Positions 8,187 through 16,545 of a stretch of DNA of 64,000 nucleotides are shown piece after piece. How positions within the stretch are numbered: the first letter of the stretch is position 1; each line of letters begins with the position of its first letter. Position numbers and translations under genes: made by a program. The stretch is from the NCBI RefSeq assembly GCF_963678195.1, contig NZ_OY782759.1, forward strand, positions 3,286,001 to 3,350,000, written 5' to 3'. The notes below the pieces were generated by a model, which did no database searches, was not told the DNA's origin, and worked only from the letters and a program-made list of their open reading frames with translations. Source of the stretch: an uncultured Hyphomonas sp. GTDB taxonomy: Bacteria; Pseudomonadota; Alphaproteobacteria; Caulobacterales; Hyphomonadaceae.

Positions 8187-8772
8187 GGTTGGCTCCCGTC
8201 ATGTCCAGAACATGCTCGAACGCTTGTTGAAAAACCCGGAAGCAATTGGCCGCCGAGACGAGGATTTCCTCGGCCCGGCTGTCTTGTCCGGACATGTTCC
8301 GGAGTTCGTCCGCCAGACCCCGCCAACACCGATCCATCTCGGGATCAAGCAGGAACTCTGCCAGGGCATGTACTCTCGGATCGCTGGAGGCTTCACTCTG
8401 CTGTGCAATAAGCCGCGCGCCAAGACTACTCCCCGCAACAACGTATGAGAGGCCGATGGGCTCAATCCCGCTTGTGTCGATCGCCACAGCCTCATGGTTC
8501 AAATGTGTATCGAGCGATTCGAGAACATCACGGGCACGATCAAGACGCTGCGCCAGCATGGGCTCCGCGTCTCCTGCGACTGCAATCAGCGACCGGTAGG
8601 CCAGACAGTTCGCCTGGATGAATGACAGCATGTCTTCGAAGCGGGAAAAGGATAGCTCACCGGCGAGGCGGTCCAGCTGCTCATGCTGGGGGCGCGTCTC
8701 CGTCCGGAGCCGCATGCGCAGAGACGGATCGGCCTTGTCGCCGGGGGCGGGCGGTCCCGCATTCGTCTGCAC
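8173..8772 (-). CDS. bphO: Biliverdin-producing heme oxygenase
   Basis: The frame carries LRTETRPQHEQLDRLAG, with the proximal heme-ligand His, and GLSYVVAGSSLGARLIAQ, the distal glycine-rich helix of bacterial heme oxygenases. The enzyme opens heme to biliverdin IX-alpha, the chromophore of the phytochrome encoded immediately downstream. The start is uncertain. The frame is open back to 8964, but that N-terminus begins at a TTG and looks non-coding. GTG 8772 is used here; TTG 8811, preceded by AAGG, and ATG 8715 are alternatives. The stop overlaps the bphP start by 14 bp. Family and role are well supported; the first 20-40 residues are not. Confidence 0.85.
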   Translation of the reverse strand: MQTNAGPPAPGDKADPSLRMRLRTETRPQHEQLDRLAGELSFSRFEDMLSFIQANCLAYRSLIAVAGDAEPMLAQRLDRARDVLESLDTHLNHEAVAIDTSGIEPIGLSYVVAGSSLGARLIAQQSEASSDPRVHALAEFLLDPEMDRCWRGLADELRNMSGQDSRAEEILVSAANCFRVFQQAFEHVLDMTGANHGVR

Positions 8773-9067
8773 GGAGGCTTCGAATTTCGGGTTGGGGCGA
8801 ACGGCTTCCAAATGTGAGCGCCTTGTGATTATGCGCGGTGCCGTGAGTGCGGCACCTGCAGGATGAATTGCGGAAGCCGGACAATTGATCCGAGCCCCCC
8901 TGCATTCAATTCGCCAAAGCCGAGGGGTGATACCAATCACTGCTGCTGCATTTAGACGATACAAATACTACCAGAAACGGCAAGGGTCGTCAGGCAACGA
9001 GCTGTCTGACCGGATTGGGGCGCAACAACCTGCCTTCGGGGTCCCCAGATCAGCGCCCGGACTTATG

Positions 9068-9154
9068 AGCAGCCCTGAACGCGATTCATCGCGCAGCGTA
9101 GCGAAGCGGGAAGCATCAAAGGATTCATTCGATTTTTTGGCGCGAAGCGTCGCC
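9068..9154. repeat. Intergenic repeat A, copy 2 (diverged)
   Basis: Begins AGCAGCCCTGAACGCGATTC and shares the CATCGCGCAGCGTAGCGAAGCGGGAA centre with copies 1 and 3. It ends in a different tail, GATTTTTTGGCGCGAAGCGTCGCC, which itself resembles the tail of copy 3. It lies between the bphO region and tRNA-Leu. Confidence 0.65.
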
Positions 9155-9160
9155 GGAATG

Positions 9161-9276
9161 AGCAGCCCTGAGCCTGTTTCATCGCGCAGCGCAGCGAAGC
9201 GGGAAACATCAAAGGATTCATTCATTCGCTAAAATCGATCCTCGATCGATTTTTTGGCGCGTAGCGCCAACCGCGA
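9161..9276. repeat. Intergenic repeat A, copy 3 with palindromic tail
   Basis: Directly follows copy 2 in tandem. The first 80 bases match copy 1 closely. The tail contains AAATCGATCCTCGATCGATTT, a near-perfect palindrome, then TTGGCGCGTAGCGCCAA, a second one (TTGGCGC/GCGCCAA). The element ends a few bases before the 3' end of tRNA-Leu, whose transcript runs into it, so the palindromes may also act in tRNA termination. Confidence 0.7.
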
Positions 9277-9281
9277 ATGAA

Positions 9282-9366
9282 TGGTGCGGTCGAGAGGACT
9301 CGAACCTCCACGGGTTGCCCCACAGCGACCTCAACGCTGCGCGTCTACCAATTCCGCCACGACCGC
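9282..9366 (-). tRNA. tRNA-Leu (anticodon GAG)
   Basis: Read on the minus strand, an 85-nt class II tRNA from GCGGTCG at 9366 to the encoded CCA at 9282-9284. Acceptor arms GCGGTCG/CGACCGC pair. The anticodon loop is TTGAGGT between CAGCG and CGCTG, giving GAG, which reads CUC/CUU leucine codons. A long variable arm and GGTTCGAGTCC T-loop are present. Confidence 0.95.
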
Positions 9367-9451
9367 ACATGTCTCATTCGAGGCGAAGGCGCCGTATAAG
9401 GCCCGCCTGCCGCTTTGTGAAGCCCCGAATACACCCTATATGCGGGGCGTG

Positions 9452-10150
9452 ATGCACAAATTTTCTCCTGTCCAGTGGGCTGTGTCGGACCGGCCGGTTC
9501 CTTACGAAGACGCCCTCGCCTTCATGGAGGCGCGCGCCCGCGCGATTCATGAGGAGGACGCGCCCGAACTTGTCTGGTTTCTTGAGCACCCGCCACTCTA
9601 TACGGCGGGCACGTCAGCGAAGCTGGACGACCTGCGCGACCCTGCCCGATTCCCCGTTTTCGATGCCGGGCGCGGCGGGCAGTACACCTATCACGGCCCC
9701 GGCCAGCGGGTGGCCTATGTGATGCTGGACGTGGGCAAGCGCGGCAAGGATGTGCGCGCCTTCGTGCAGAATCTCGAGCGCTGGATCATCACGGCGCTGG
9801 AAAGCTTCAATATCGATGCCGGCCCCCGCGACGGCCGGGTCGGTGTCTGGGTCGACCGGACGCAGGCCGGCGGCCCGCTACGAGAGGACAAAATCGCCGC
9901 CATCGGCGTGCGCCTGAAGCGCTGGGTCAGCTTCCACGGCATCAGCCTCAATGTGGAGCCGGACCTAGAACACTTCAGTGGCATCACGCCGTGCGGCATT
10001 GCCGATCCGCGCTATGGTGTGACCAGCCTGGCCGATCTCGGCATTCCGGCGACGATGGCAGACGCAGACATCGCCCTCCGGGATGCGTTTGAGACCGTCT
10101 TCGACAGCGCGCTGGAACCGGTGCCCTGCCCGCTTCAGCCTGCCGCGTAG
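9452..10150 (+). CDS. lipB: Octanoyl-[acyl-carrier-protein]:protein N-octanoyltransferase (lipoate biosynthesis)
   Basis: About 232 residues matching LipB. It shows [20 protein letters not shown] (the His81 region), Lys147 in [18 protein letters not shown] and the acyl-accepting Cys181 in GITPCGI. The enzyme moves octanoate from ACP to lipoyl domains of 2-oxoacid dehydrogenases and GcvH, and LipA then adds sulfur. ATG 9452 is chosen because GGGGCG lies a suitable distance upstream and the protein has LipB length; ATG 9440 is a close alternative. The open frame further upstream crosses the tRNA and is not coding. The gene ends 16 bp inside the convergent DUF805-like gene. Confidence 0.95.
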   Translation: MHKFSPVQWAVSDRPVPYEDALAFMEARARAIHEEDAPELVWFLEHPPLYTAGTSAKLDDLRDPARFPVFDAGRGGQYTYHGPGQRVAYVMLDVGKRGKDVRAFVQNLERWIITALESFNIDAGPRDGRVGVWVDRTQAGGPLREDKIAAIGVRLKRWVSFHGISLNVEPDLEHFSGITPCGIADPRYGVTSLADLGIPATMADADIALRDAFETVFDSALEPVPCPLQPAA

Positions 10151-10899
10151 GCAGGCGGCAGCTCTTCCTCGCCCTGGGCGATGTCGCTGCCGGTCCTGAA
10201 CCGTCCAACACCCCCATTCGGCATGCGGGCGACATAGAGCAGTGTCCACAGCATCACGAAAAATGAGGTCGGCGCCCAAGCAAGCATGGCAAGGCCGAGA
10301 CCGGAACTGGCAGCCATGTCCCGCTCACTTTGCGGCGGACCCGGACGGCGACGCTGCTGAGGCTGAGGTTTCGCGGCAGCCGCCTCTGCGCCGTCTTCCG
10401 CAGGCGCCTCGGCCGTCACGGCAGGTTTCGGCGCGTGCATCGCTTCATACTGTTTGATGCCGCCCTGCGCGCCGAGATAGAAGCCGACCAGGCCGAGCAT
10501 TAGCGGGAGCAGAACGATCATCGCCCAGAGCGGGGATTTGTGCGCCTCATTGAAACGTCGCACATGCGCGACCCATGACGTGAACTCCGTCACGATCACA
10601 AACACAAAGAACGGCAGCAGCAATTCCGGAACCGGCAGGACGAACGTCTCGACCGGCTTCCAGAGGCCACTCAGGTCTGCGCCGGCCAGCGACGCGATGG
10701 ACACAGCGAACACCGGAACGATGTAGAGCAGGACACGGCCCAGGAACATGAACGTCCACGCCCGGGTGAAGTGCAGCTTGGGGCTAGACCCGAGCGGATT
10801 GAAGAACACCTGCCCCCAACGCATGTCGTGGGGATTGTCGCGGGCATCCTTGATCCAGGGACGGTGCGGATCAATCGCGGTGGGGTCGTTGGGTTTCAT
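10135..10899 (-). CDS. DUF805-related membrane protein with long polar insert (array gene 4)
   Basis: 254 residues with hydrophobic helices near 53-70, 90-107, 122-142 and 207-225. The [17 protein letters not shown] segment corresponds to the DUF805 signature RRLHDxxxxGW after a membrane helix. A 45-residue Ala/Pro/Gln/Arg-rich insert before the last helix is unusual. It is the last and most divergent of four neighbouring minus-strand genes of this kind and overlaps the convergent lipB by 16 bp. Function is unknown; assignment to the family is by the helix-plus-RRF pattern and by context. Confidence 0.7.
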   Translation of the reverse strand: MKPNDPTAIDPHRPWIKDARDNPHDMRWGQVFFNPLGSSPKLHFTRAWTFMFLGRVLLYIVPVFAVSIASLAGADLSGLWKPVETFVLPVPELLLPFFVFVIVTEFTSWVAHVRRFNEAHKSPLWAMIVLLPLMLGLVGFYLGAQGGIKQYEAMHAPKPAVTAEAPAEDGAEAAAAKPQPQQRRRPGPPQSERDMAASSGLGLAMLAWAPTSFFVMLWTLLYVARMPNGGVGRFRTGSDIAQGEEELPPAYAAG

Positions 10900-10925
10900 G
10901 AGCGGCGTTTATCCTTGCGCGGGGG

Positions 10926-11450
10926 TCAGGGGGCATCGGGACGGCCGGTCGCCGGACCGTGGGCATTGGCATCCGGATCGGAAGGCAGTCGCCCCGCGAC
11001 CAGGGCGAGGCCGGCACTGGTGATGAGGAAGCTGACCAGCCGGGTCAGGGCAGTGCCGCGGGCGATCTCGATGGCGTGTTTCTGCTGCGCTTCCATCATG
11101 CCGCCGAAACCGTCTTTCAGACCAACCTCCTGAATCTGGGACATCAGCGACATCATGTCCGGCGACAGAACCGGAAGGAGCACGGCGTTGAGGATCGATG
11201 AGACCACCACAAAGCCGAACAGGAACAGCACATTGAACCAGGCAGTCTGGCCGGCATCGTGCAGGCGCTTGGCGAGCACGCAGAAATAGCCCCACAACAA
11301 GGGATATTGCAGGAGCGCTGCGCCCACGGACGCGCCGACGATGAGAACCTGAATGATCAGACCGGCACCCGTGAGCAGGATCAGGCCGCGCAGAAAGTCG
11401 CGCGGGCCGATGCGGCCCTTTGGATTCAGCAGGACATAGGAAATGTCCAT
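10926..11450 (-). CDS. DUF805 family membrane protein (array gene 3)
   Basis: 174 residues. The N-terminus LLNPKGRIGPRDFLRG and the AKRLHDAGQTAWFNVLF motif are DUF805 features (GRxxRxxFW, then RLHDxGxxGW). About four membrane helices are visible, with an amphipathic segment of about 50 residues inserted before the last. The C-terminus keeps a degraded form of the family tail (DANAHGP). It lies 26 bp upstream of the next array gene, so both are probably on one transcript. Role unknown; the family is a small integral membrane protein group. Confidence 0.82.
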   Translation of the reverse strand: MDISYVLLNPKGRIGPRDFLRGLILLTGAGLIIQVLIVGASVGAALLQYPLLWGYFCVLAKRLHDAGQTAWFNVLFLFGFVVVSSILNAVLLPVLSPDMMSLMSQIQEVGLKDGFGGMMEAQQKHAIEIARGTALTRLVSFLITSAGLALVAGRLPSDPDANAHGPATGRPDAP

Positions 11451-11541
11451 TCGTTGAGAGTCTCCTGTGGTCAGGTCGGGTCTACTGCCGGGTTCTTATC
11501 AATAAACGATAAATCCGCGCAAGCAAAACCCGCACAATAAA

Positions 11542-11569
11542 GAGCCGGACCCCTGAAGGGGCCCGGCTC
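11542..11569 (-). terminator. Intrinsic terminator after DUF805 gene 2
   Basis: On the minus strand GAGCCGGGCCCC-TTCA-GGGGTCCGGCTC, an almost perfect 12-bp stem, is followed by TTTATT. It separates the 11616-12065 gene from the downstream DUF805 genes, so the array is at least two transcripts. Confidence 0.8.
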
Positions 11570-11615
11570 CCAATTCTACACCCGGCCGGGGCCGGGATCG
11601 AGGGACAAACCGCGA

Positions 11616-12065
11616 TCAGACGAACGTATCGGCTGCACCAGCGGTCGGGTTGAACGGATCCGGACCATACTTGTTCGGGCCTTTGGTGCCCGGGATACAG
11701 GCAATCACGATCATCGCAATCGAAGCAATAAAACCAATGAACGGGATGACGCTGGCAACCACCAGGCCGAGATAAATCCAGCCCGTCTGGTTGATGTCAT
11801 GCAGGCGGCGCACGAACAGAGCGATCCCCGGTATAATGATCGCCAGGCCGTAAATGGACACCAATGCGATGAGGATAAAGCCAAGCGGCGAAACTTCCTC
11901 GGTCCGCATGTTGATACCGCCGAGGGCAAAGAACAGGACGGCCCAGACAGCAATCAGGATCATGTTGAACAGGTAGACCCACCAGTATTCAGCGCGCGTG
12001 GAACGCCCCTGGAAGTCGACATAACGCGAGAAGAACATTTTTACTGCGTCGGGAAAGCTGACCAT
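11616..12065 (-). CDS. DUF805 family membrane protein (array gene 2, canonical form)
   Basis: 149 residues, the textbook DUF805 arrangement: FSRYVDFQGRSTRAEYWW, then helices, FVRRLHDINQTGWIYLGLVV, a final helix pair and the tail GPNKYGPDPFNP. Three to four membrane helices. A strong terminator follows the stop. Similar proteins are often called inner-membrane proteins of unknown function. Among the four array members this is closest to the family norm and may resemble the ancestral copy. Confidence 0.9.
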   Translation of the reverse strand: MVSFPDAVKMFFSRYVDFQGRSTRAEYWWVYLFNMILIAVWAVLFFALGGINMRTEEVSPLGFILIALVSIYGLAIIIPGIALFVRRLHDINQTGWIYLGLVVASVIPFIGFIASIAMIVIACIPGTKGPNKYGPDPFNPTAGAADTFV

Positions 12066-12163
12066 TTCAGGTCTCCTTGTGTTGCCGGGCCTCCTCTGAA
12101 GCGCCCGAACTGTTGATCATTCTGATAAAACGCCGCCCGCGAAGGCCGGCGGGACTCTACCGC

Positions 12164-12697
12164 TCAGCTGAAGGCAGATGCTGAACCGCCAGGCCCAGGG
12201 CCATACTGGTTGTCGTTCGGATCGGTCTTGAACAGGCTCATCACAAAGCCCACAACGCCGGTCACAAGACCGGTGGACAGGATCGACGGCAGCAGTTGCG
12301 CCTGCGCCATCCGCTTGGATTCCTGCATGGCATAAGCCATCGCCGCCCCCGGATCATTGGAGGACATATAGTCCGCCATGTTCTCTTCCATTTCGCGCTG
12401 CATGTCGGCGACATTCACCCCGAACAGGGGCGGCAGGATGGCCTGCGCGACAAGGGAAACGATGATCGCCAGCACGACCATGGCAAGCGTCAGCCAGCCG
12501 GTCTTGCCGGCATCGTGAAACCGCTTGGCATGTACGGCGATCCACGGCCAGATGAAGATGATGCTGATGAAGCCCAGGAAGGGCGAAACATAAGCCGACA
12601 GCACCGTCAGGGCCGCACTGATCCCGAAGAGAATCAGAACCCCCCGCCAATAGGTTGGCTGGTCGATGCGCCCGTTCGGGCTGAAGAGCAATTCCAT
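12164..12697 (-). CDS. DUF805 family membrane protein (array gene 1)
   Basis: About 177 residues: LFSPNGRIDQPTYWRG, helices, HAKRFHDAGKTGWLTLAMVVLA and the tail DNQYGPGPGG, all DUF805 features. Before the last helix it carries an acidic Met-rich segment (MQREMEENMADYMSSNDPG), matching the position of the insert in array gene 3; these two look like a recent pair. ATG 12697 is chosen because GGGGGACGAAA precedes it. Function unknown. Confidence 0.88.
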   Translation of the reverse strand: MELLFSPNGRIDQPTYWRGVLILFGISAALTVLSAYVSPFLGFISIIFIWPWIAVHAKRFHDAGKTGWLTLAMVVLAIIVSLVAQAILPPLFGVNVADMQREMEENMADYMSSNDPGAAMAYAMQESKRMAQAQLLPSILSTGLVTGVVGFVMSLFKTDPNDNQYGPGPGGSASAFS

Positions 12698-12840
12698 TTT
12701 CGTCCCCCAGATCAAATCCGTTGATGAGGGGAACACTGCCCTCCCCTCAGATCCGGCGGATCAGACACCTGATCTGATCCACTCATCTGAGGCAGGATAG
12801 CGCGGTAATTTTATTATTGGGAGGTTAATTCGCCCTTGGA

Positions 12841-14844
12841 TCAGGAAAACTCGACCATAATTTCGTCGGCCGCGACGCTGTCACCCGCCGAAACGTTGAT
12901 CGCTTTTACCGTTCCGGTTGCTTCAGCCCTGATAATGTTCTGCATTTTCATGGCTTCAACGACACAGACGGCCTCGCCTTCCTGCACTTCCTGGTCAAGT
13001 TCCACATCAATGGACACAACCAGACCCGGCATCGGAGAGATAATCAGCTTCGACGTATCGGGCTTCGGCTTCTCCGGCAGGCGGGCATGCAGCTCGGCGA
13101 TCTGCGGGGTGCAGACCAGTGCGCGCAGGGCAACGCCCCGGTGGCGGAAAACATAGCCTTCGGTCCGGTCAGCGAACTTCACGGCAAAGGTCTTTCCGTC
13201 CAGGGAGCCTTCGACAAGGTGCTGTCCGGGCACCCAGTCGGTGACCAGCGTATGCGTCTTGCCGCCATCGATGGTGATTTCCGCATCACCGTCGCCGCCA
13301 AGATCCAGCGTGACCGGATATTGCTTGTCGCCGAGGATCACGACCCATTCGCGGCGCGCTTCCGGCACCGGCGCCATACGGCCCGAGGTAAGCGCAGCCC
13401 GGCGCGACAGGAAGCCGTGCACATAGGCAGCCGCGCAGATCAGCTGGGCCTCCTGAGTCTCCGTCGGCGGAACACCGTCGAAGCCGTCCGGGAACTCGTC
13501 CTTGATATAGGCCGTGGTGATATTGCCGGAGCGGAATCGTTTCTCGTCCATCACGGCGGCAATGAACGGAATATTGTCCTGGATGCCTTCGATGTGGAAC
13601 CGGTCGAGCGCCTCGCCATGCACGTCGAGGGCCGTATCGCGATCCTTGCCCCAGGTGATCAGCTTGGCGATCATCGGGTCGTAGAACATGGAGATTTCGT
13701 CGCCCTCGCGGACGCCGCTGTCCATGCGGACTTCCCCCTCGCCCAGCTTGCCTTCACCCGGCGGGTGGAAGCGCTTCAGGCGGCCGATGGACGGCAGGAA
13801 GTTCCGGTACGGGTCTTCCGCATACACACGGCTTTCAACTGCCCAGCCATTGATGCCGATGTCAGACTGTTTGATCGCCAGCTTTTCGCCGGCCGCCACG
13901 CGCAGCATCTGCTCGACAAGGTCGACGCCGGTGATCATCTCGGTCACCGGGTGCTCCACCTGCAGGCGGGTGTTCATTTCAAGGAAGTAGAAGCCCTTGT
14001 CCTTGCCGGACACGACAAACTCCACCGTGCCCGCGCTGTCATAGTTCACAGCCTTGGCAAGCGCGACGGCCTGTTCGCCCATCTTCTTGCGGGTTTCCGG
14101 ATCGAGCAGCGGTGATGGCGCTTCCTCGATGACCTTCTGGTTGCGGCGCTGGATCGAGCATTCGCGCTCGTTCAGGTAAATGCAGTTGCCATGCTTGTCG
14201 CCCAGCACCTGGATTTCGATGTGGCGCGGCTCAAGGATGAATTTCTCGATGAAGACACGGTCGTCGCCGAAGGAGGATTTGGCTTCGGCCTTCACGGCCG
14301 GGAAGCCTTCTTCCACGTCCTTGTCATTATAGGCGACGCGGATGCCCTTGCCGCCGCCGCCGGCCGACGCCTTGATCATCACCGGATAGCCGATGTCCTT
14401 GGAGATCTTCACGGCTTCCTTGGTGTCTTCGATCAGGCCCATATGGCCCGGCACCGTGGACACGCCCGCTTCAGCGGCGAGTTTCTTGGAGCTGATCTTG
14501 TCACCCATGGCATCGATGGCGAAGGCATTCGGGCCGATCCAGCCGATGCCCTCTTCTTCCAGTCGCTTGGCGAAGCCCGGGTTCTCGGACAGGAAGCCGA
14601 AGCCCGGATGAATGGCTTCGGCGCCGGTGGCCTTCACGGCCTCGATGATCTTATCGGCGACCAGGTAGGATTCTGCAGCCGGAGGCGGGCCGATGTGAAC
14701 CGCTTCATCGGCCATCTCCACGGCCATCGAGCCGGCATCGGCATCTGAATAGACAACCACCGTCTGCACGCCCATGCGGCGGCAGGTCTTGATGACGCGG
14801 ACGGCAATCTCGCCCCGGTTTGCAATCAGGATCTTCTTGAACAT
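12841..14844 (-). CDS. pccA: Acetyl/propionyl-CoA carboxylase, biotin-carrying alpha subunit
   Basis: 667 residues in the order biotin carboxylase (MFKKILIANRGEIAVRVIKT; ATP-grasp loop KASAGGGGKGIR; ERECSIQRRNQKVIEEAPSP; EMNTRLQVEHPVTE), a linker domain with little conservation, and a C-terminal biotinyl domain with EAMKM (biotin-Lys633). It carboxylates biotin with bicarbonate and ATP and passes CO2 to a separate beta subunit, which is not in this window. The length and PCC-like linker favour propionyl-CoA carboxylase, which would serve valine, isoleucine and odd-chain breakdown; 3-methylcrotonyl-CoA carboxylase is a weaker alternative. Confidence 0.92.
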   Translation of the reverse strand: MFKKILIANRGEIAVRVIKTCRRMGVQTVVVYSDADAGSMAVEMADEAVHIGPPPAAESYLVADKIIEAVKATGAEAIHPGFGFLSENPGFAKRLEEEGIGWIGPNAFAIDAMGDKISSKKLAAEAGVSTVPGHMGLIEDTKEAVKISKDIGYPVMIKASAGGGGKGIRVAYNDKDVEEGFPAVKAEAKSSFGDDRVFIEKFILEPRHIEIQVLGDKHGNCIYLNERECSIQRRNQKVIEEAPSPLLDPETRKKMGEQAVALAKAVNYDSAGTVEFVVSGKDKGFYFLEMNTRLQVEHPVTEMITGVDLVEQMLRVAAGEKLAIKQSDIGINGWAVESRVYAEDPYRNFLPSIGRLKRFHPPGEGKLGEGEVRMDSGVREGDEISMFYDPMIAKLITWGKDRDTALDVHGEALDRFHIEGIQDNIPFIAAVMDEKRFRSGNITTAYIKDEFPDGFDGVPPTETQEAQLICAAAYVHGFLSRRAALTSGRMAPVPEARREWVVILGDKQYPVTLDLGGDGDAEITIDGGKTHTLVTDWVPGQHLVEGSLDGKTFAVKFADRTEGYVFRHRGVALRALVCTPQIAELHARLPEKPKPDTSKLIISPMPGLVVSIDVELDQEVQEGEAVCVVEAMKMQNIIRAEATGTVKAINVSAGDSVAADEIMVEFS

Positions 14845-14992
14845 CTCTACCCCGGCAGGCCTATTAAAACTTACAGCTTGCCGCAGTTACGCCGCACACC
14901 CGAACTTGTCCACACATGACGGAGCGACAAAAGGCCTTGCGAGTTGCAGATAAAAATGTTAGTGATTGATCACTTATATGAAGGAGGCCGTC

Positions 14993-15961
14993 ATGCCGAC
15001 GATCCGGATTGATCTGCAACAGCTACAGGCCGAAGGGCTGATCGACGCCGATCTGGCCCGCCGGATCGAGGCCCATGCAGTCCCCGATTCCCGCTCCGGC
15101 CTGTTCGTGAATCTCGCCCTGATCATGGGCGCGCTGGCGGTCGCCGCAGGGACAATCGCACTGGTGCCTGACGCTACGACAGGTCTGATCCTGGCCGTTC
15201 TGGCGATTGCTGCGGCCGAATTGACCCGCCGGTTCGCGCCGGGCGCCTCCCTGAAGGTCCTGTCGGCAGGGCTTGCCCTGATGGGCGTTCTTGGCCTCGC
15301 GGGCTGGATCGGCTGGCAATATGAGGACGCAGCCGACACCACCCTGCCTGCCCTGCTGATCACGATGTTGCTCGGCGCGGGCGCCGTCTGGTTCCGCTCG
15401 GCCTTCCTGATGGTGCTGTCGGTTCTGGCGTTCGGCGCCGTGTTCGGCACCGGCACGGGATACTGGCACGCCTGCTACGGCCTGTTCGTTGAGCAGCCTG
15501 TCATGACCATCCTCGTCTTCGGCGCGCTGACCGCAGGCCTTTATGCCCTGCGCAGCCGGATCGGGGCAGTCTGGCAGAACCTGGCCGGAATTGCCGCGCG
15601 CACGGCTTTCTTCCTTGTCAATTTCGCCTTCTGGGTCGGCTCTCTCTGGGGCGACGATTTCGGGCCGGACTATCGCTATTCAGAAGAGACCGACTGGGAA
15701 ACCTGGCGCGCCACCACCACGCACGTGCCGGAAGCTGTCTTCTCCATAGGCTGGCCGCTACTGCTCATTGCCGTCATGGCGCGCGGCCGGAATGGCGGAT
15801 TCCTGTCGGTGACCGCGACCGTCTTCCTCGCGATCCACGCCTATACGCAGTATTTCGAGACTTTCGGCGCTCATCCCTGGACGCTGGTCCTCGGCGGGAT
15901 CGGCCTCGTCGGACTGGCGGTCGGCGCGGCGAAACTGATGAAGCTGCAGGCAGCCGCCTAG
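14993..15961 (+). CDS. DUF2157 domain membrane protein
   Basis: About 322 residues. A short soluble head (LQAEGLIDADLARRIEAHA) is followed by eight or more hydrophobic helices, the DUF2157 layout of a predicted membrane protein of unknown role. The ATG at 14993 is fixed by AAGGAGG seven bases upstream; earlier in-frame ATGs lack a site. The stop overlaps that of the convergent ion channel gene by 4 bp. Confidence 0.85.
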   Translation: MPTIRIDLQQLQAEGLIDADLARRIEAHAVPDSRSGLFVNLALIMGALAVAAGTIALVPDATTGLILAVLAIAAAELTRRFAPGASLKVLSAGLALMGVLGLAGWIGWQYEDAADTTLPALLITMLLGAGAVWFRSAFLMVLSVLAFGAVFGTGTGYWHACYGLFVEQPVMTILVFGALTAGLYALRSRIGAVWQNLAGIAARTAFFLVNFAFWVGSLWGDDFGPDYRYSEETDWETWRATTTHVPEAVFSIGWPLLLIAVMARGRNGGFLSVTATVFLAIHAYTQYFETFGAHPWTLVLGGIGLVGLAVGAAKLMKLQAAA

Positions 15962-16419
15962 TCGTCCCGGCCCTCGATCTTGGCCTCGAAGGCGCGGACG
16001 CGGGCCGTCAGCGAGACAAGGAAGGCCGTCGACCAGCTGATCAGCAGGAAGCCGTTCATGGATTCGGCCACACCCAGCATCCGCCATTTGTGAGACAGGA
16101 TCACATCCCCGAAACCAACCGTGGTGAAGGTCGAAGTGGAGAAGTAGACCGCGGTTTCGATCTGGTGAAGCTCACCCACAATCAAATAGGCAAAGGCGTA
16201 GAGCCAGATCTGCAGCGAATGCAGGGCAAACAGGCTGAACACGACAATCAGAATGCCGAGGCCCTGCCCCAGCGTGTCTCCCATTCTCGACGTCCGGCGC
16301 TGGAATTCCCGTCCCCGCTGGCGCAACAGCGCGGTCAGGCCGACAAGCCCGGCAAAATGGATCGAGAAGGTGATCGCAACCATAAGGGTCGCCACGGCCA
16401 GATTCAGGAACAGAATCAT
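15958..16419 (-). CDS. Small potassium-type ion channel (two-TM, TVGFGD filter)
   Basis: 153 residues. The selectivity-filter motif TTVGFGD (residues 99-105) follows a pore helix and is flanked by hydrophobic helices (about 3-30, 52-80 and 117-135), the arrangement of the Ion_trans_2 family. It likely forms a tetrameric K+ channel in the inner membrane. There is no attached RCK/TrkA or cyclic-nucleotide domain, so gating cannot be inferred. ATG 16419 is used; the open frame further upstream runs antisense to the SDR gene and is not coding. Confidence 0.85.
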   Translation of the reverse strand: MILFLNLAVATLMVAITFSIHFAGLVGLTALLRQRGREFQRRTSRMGDTLGQGLGILIVVFSLFALHSLQIWLYAFAYLIVGELHQIETAVYFSTSTFTTVGFGDVILSHKWRMLGVAESMNGFLLISWSTAFLVSLTARVRAFEAKIEGRDD

Positions 16420-16545
16420 ATCCTGAGCCTCCAATTGTACAGGCCTGTTTACCCCGCAGCCATTTAGCTTTCGTTGACGGCGCGGAAATCTGAGACCACA
16501 AGCGCAGGCACGACAGAACACAGAAAACAGACAGGGAGGCCGGGC

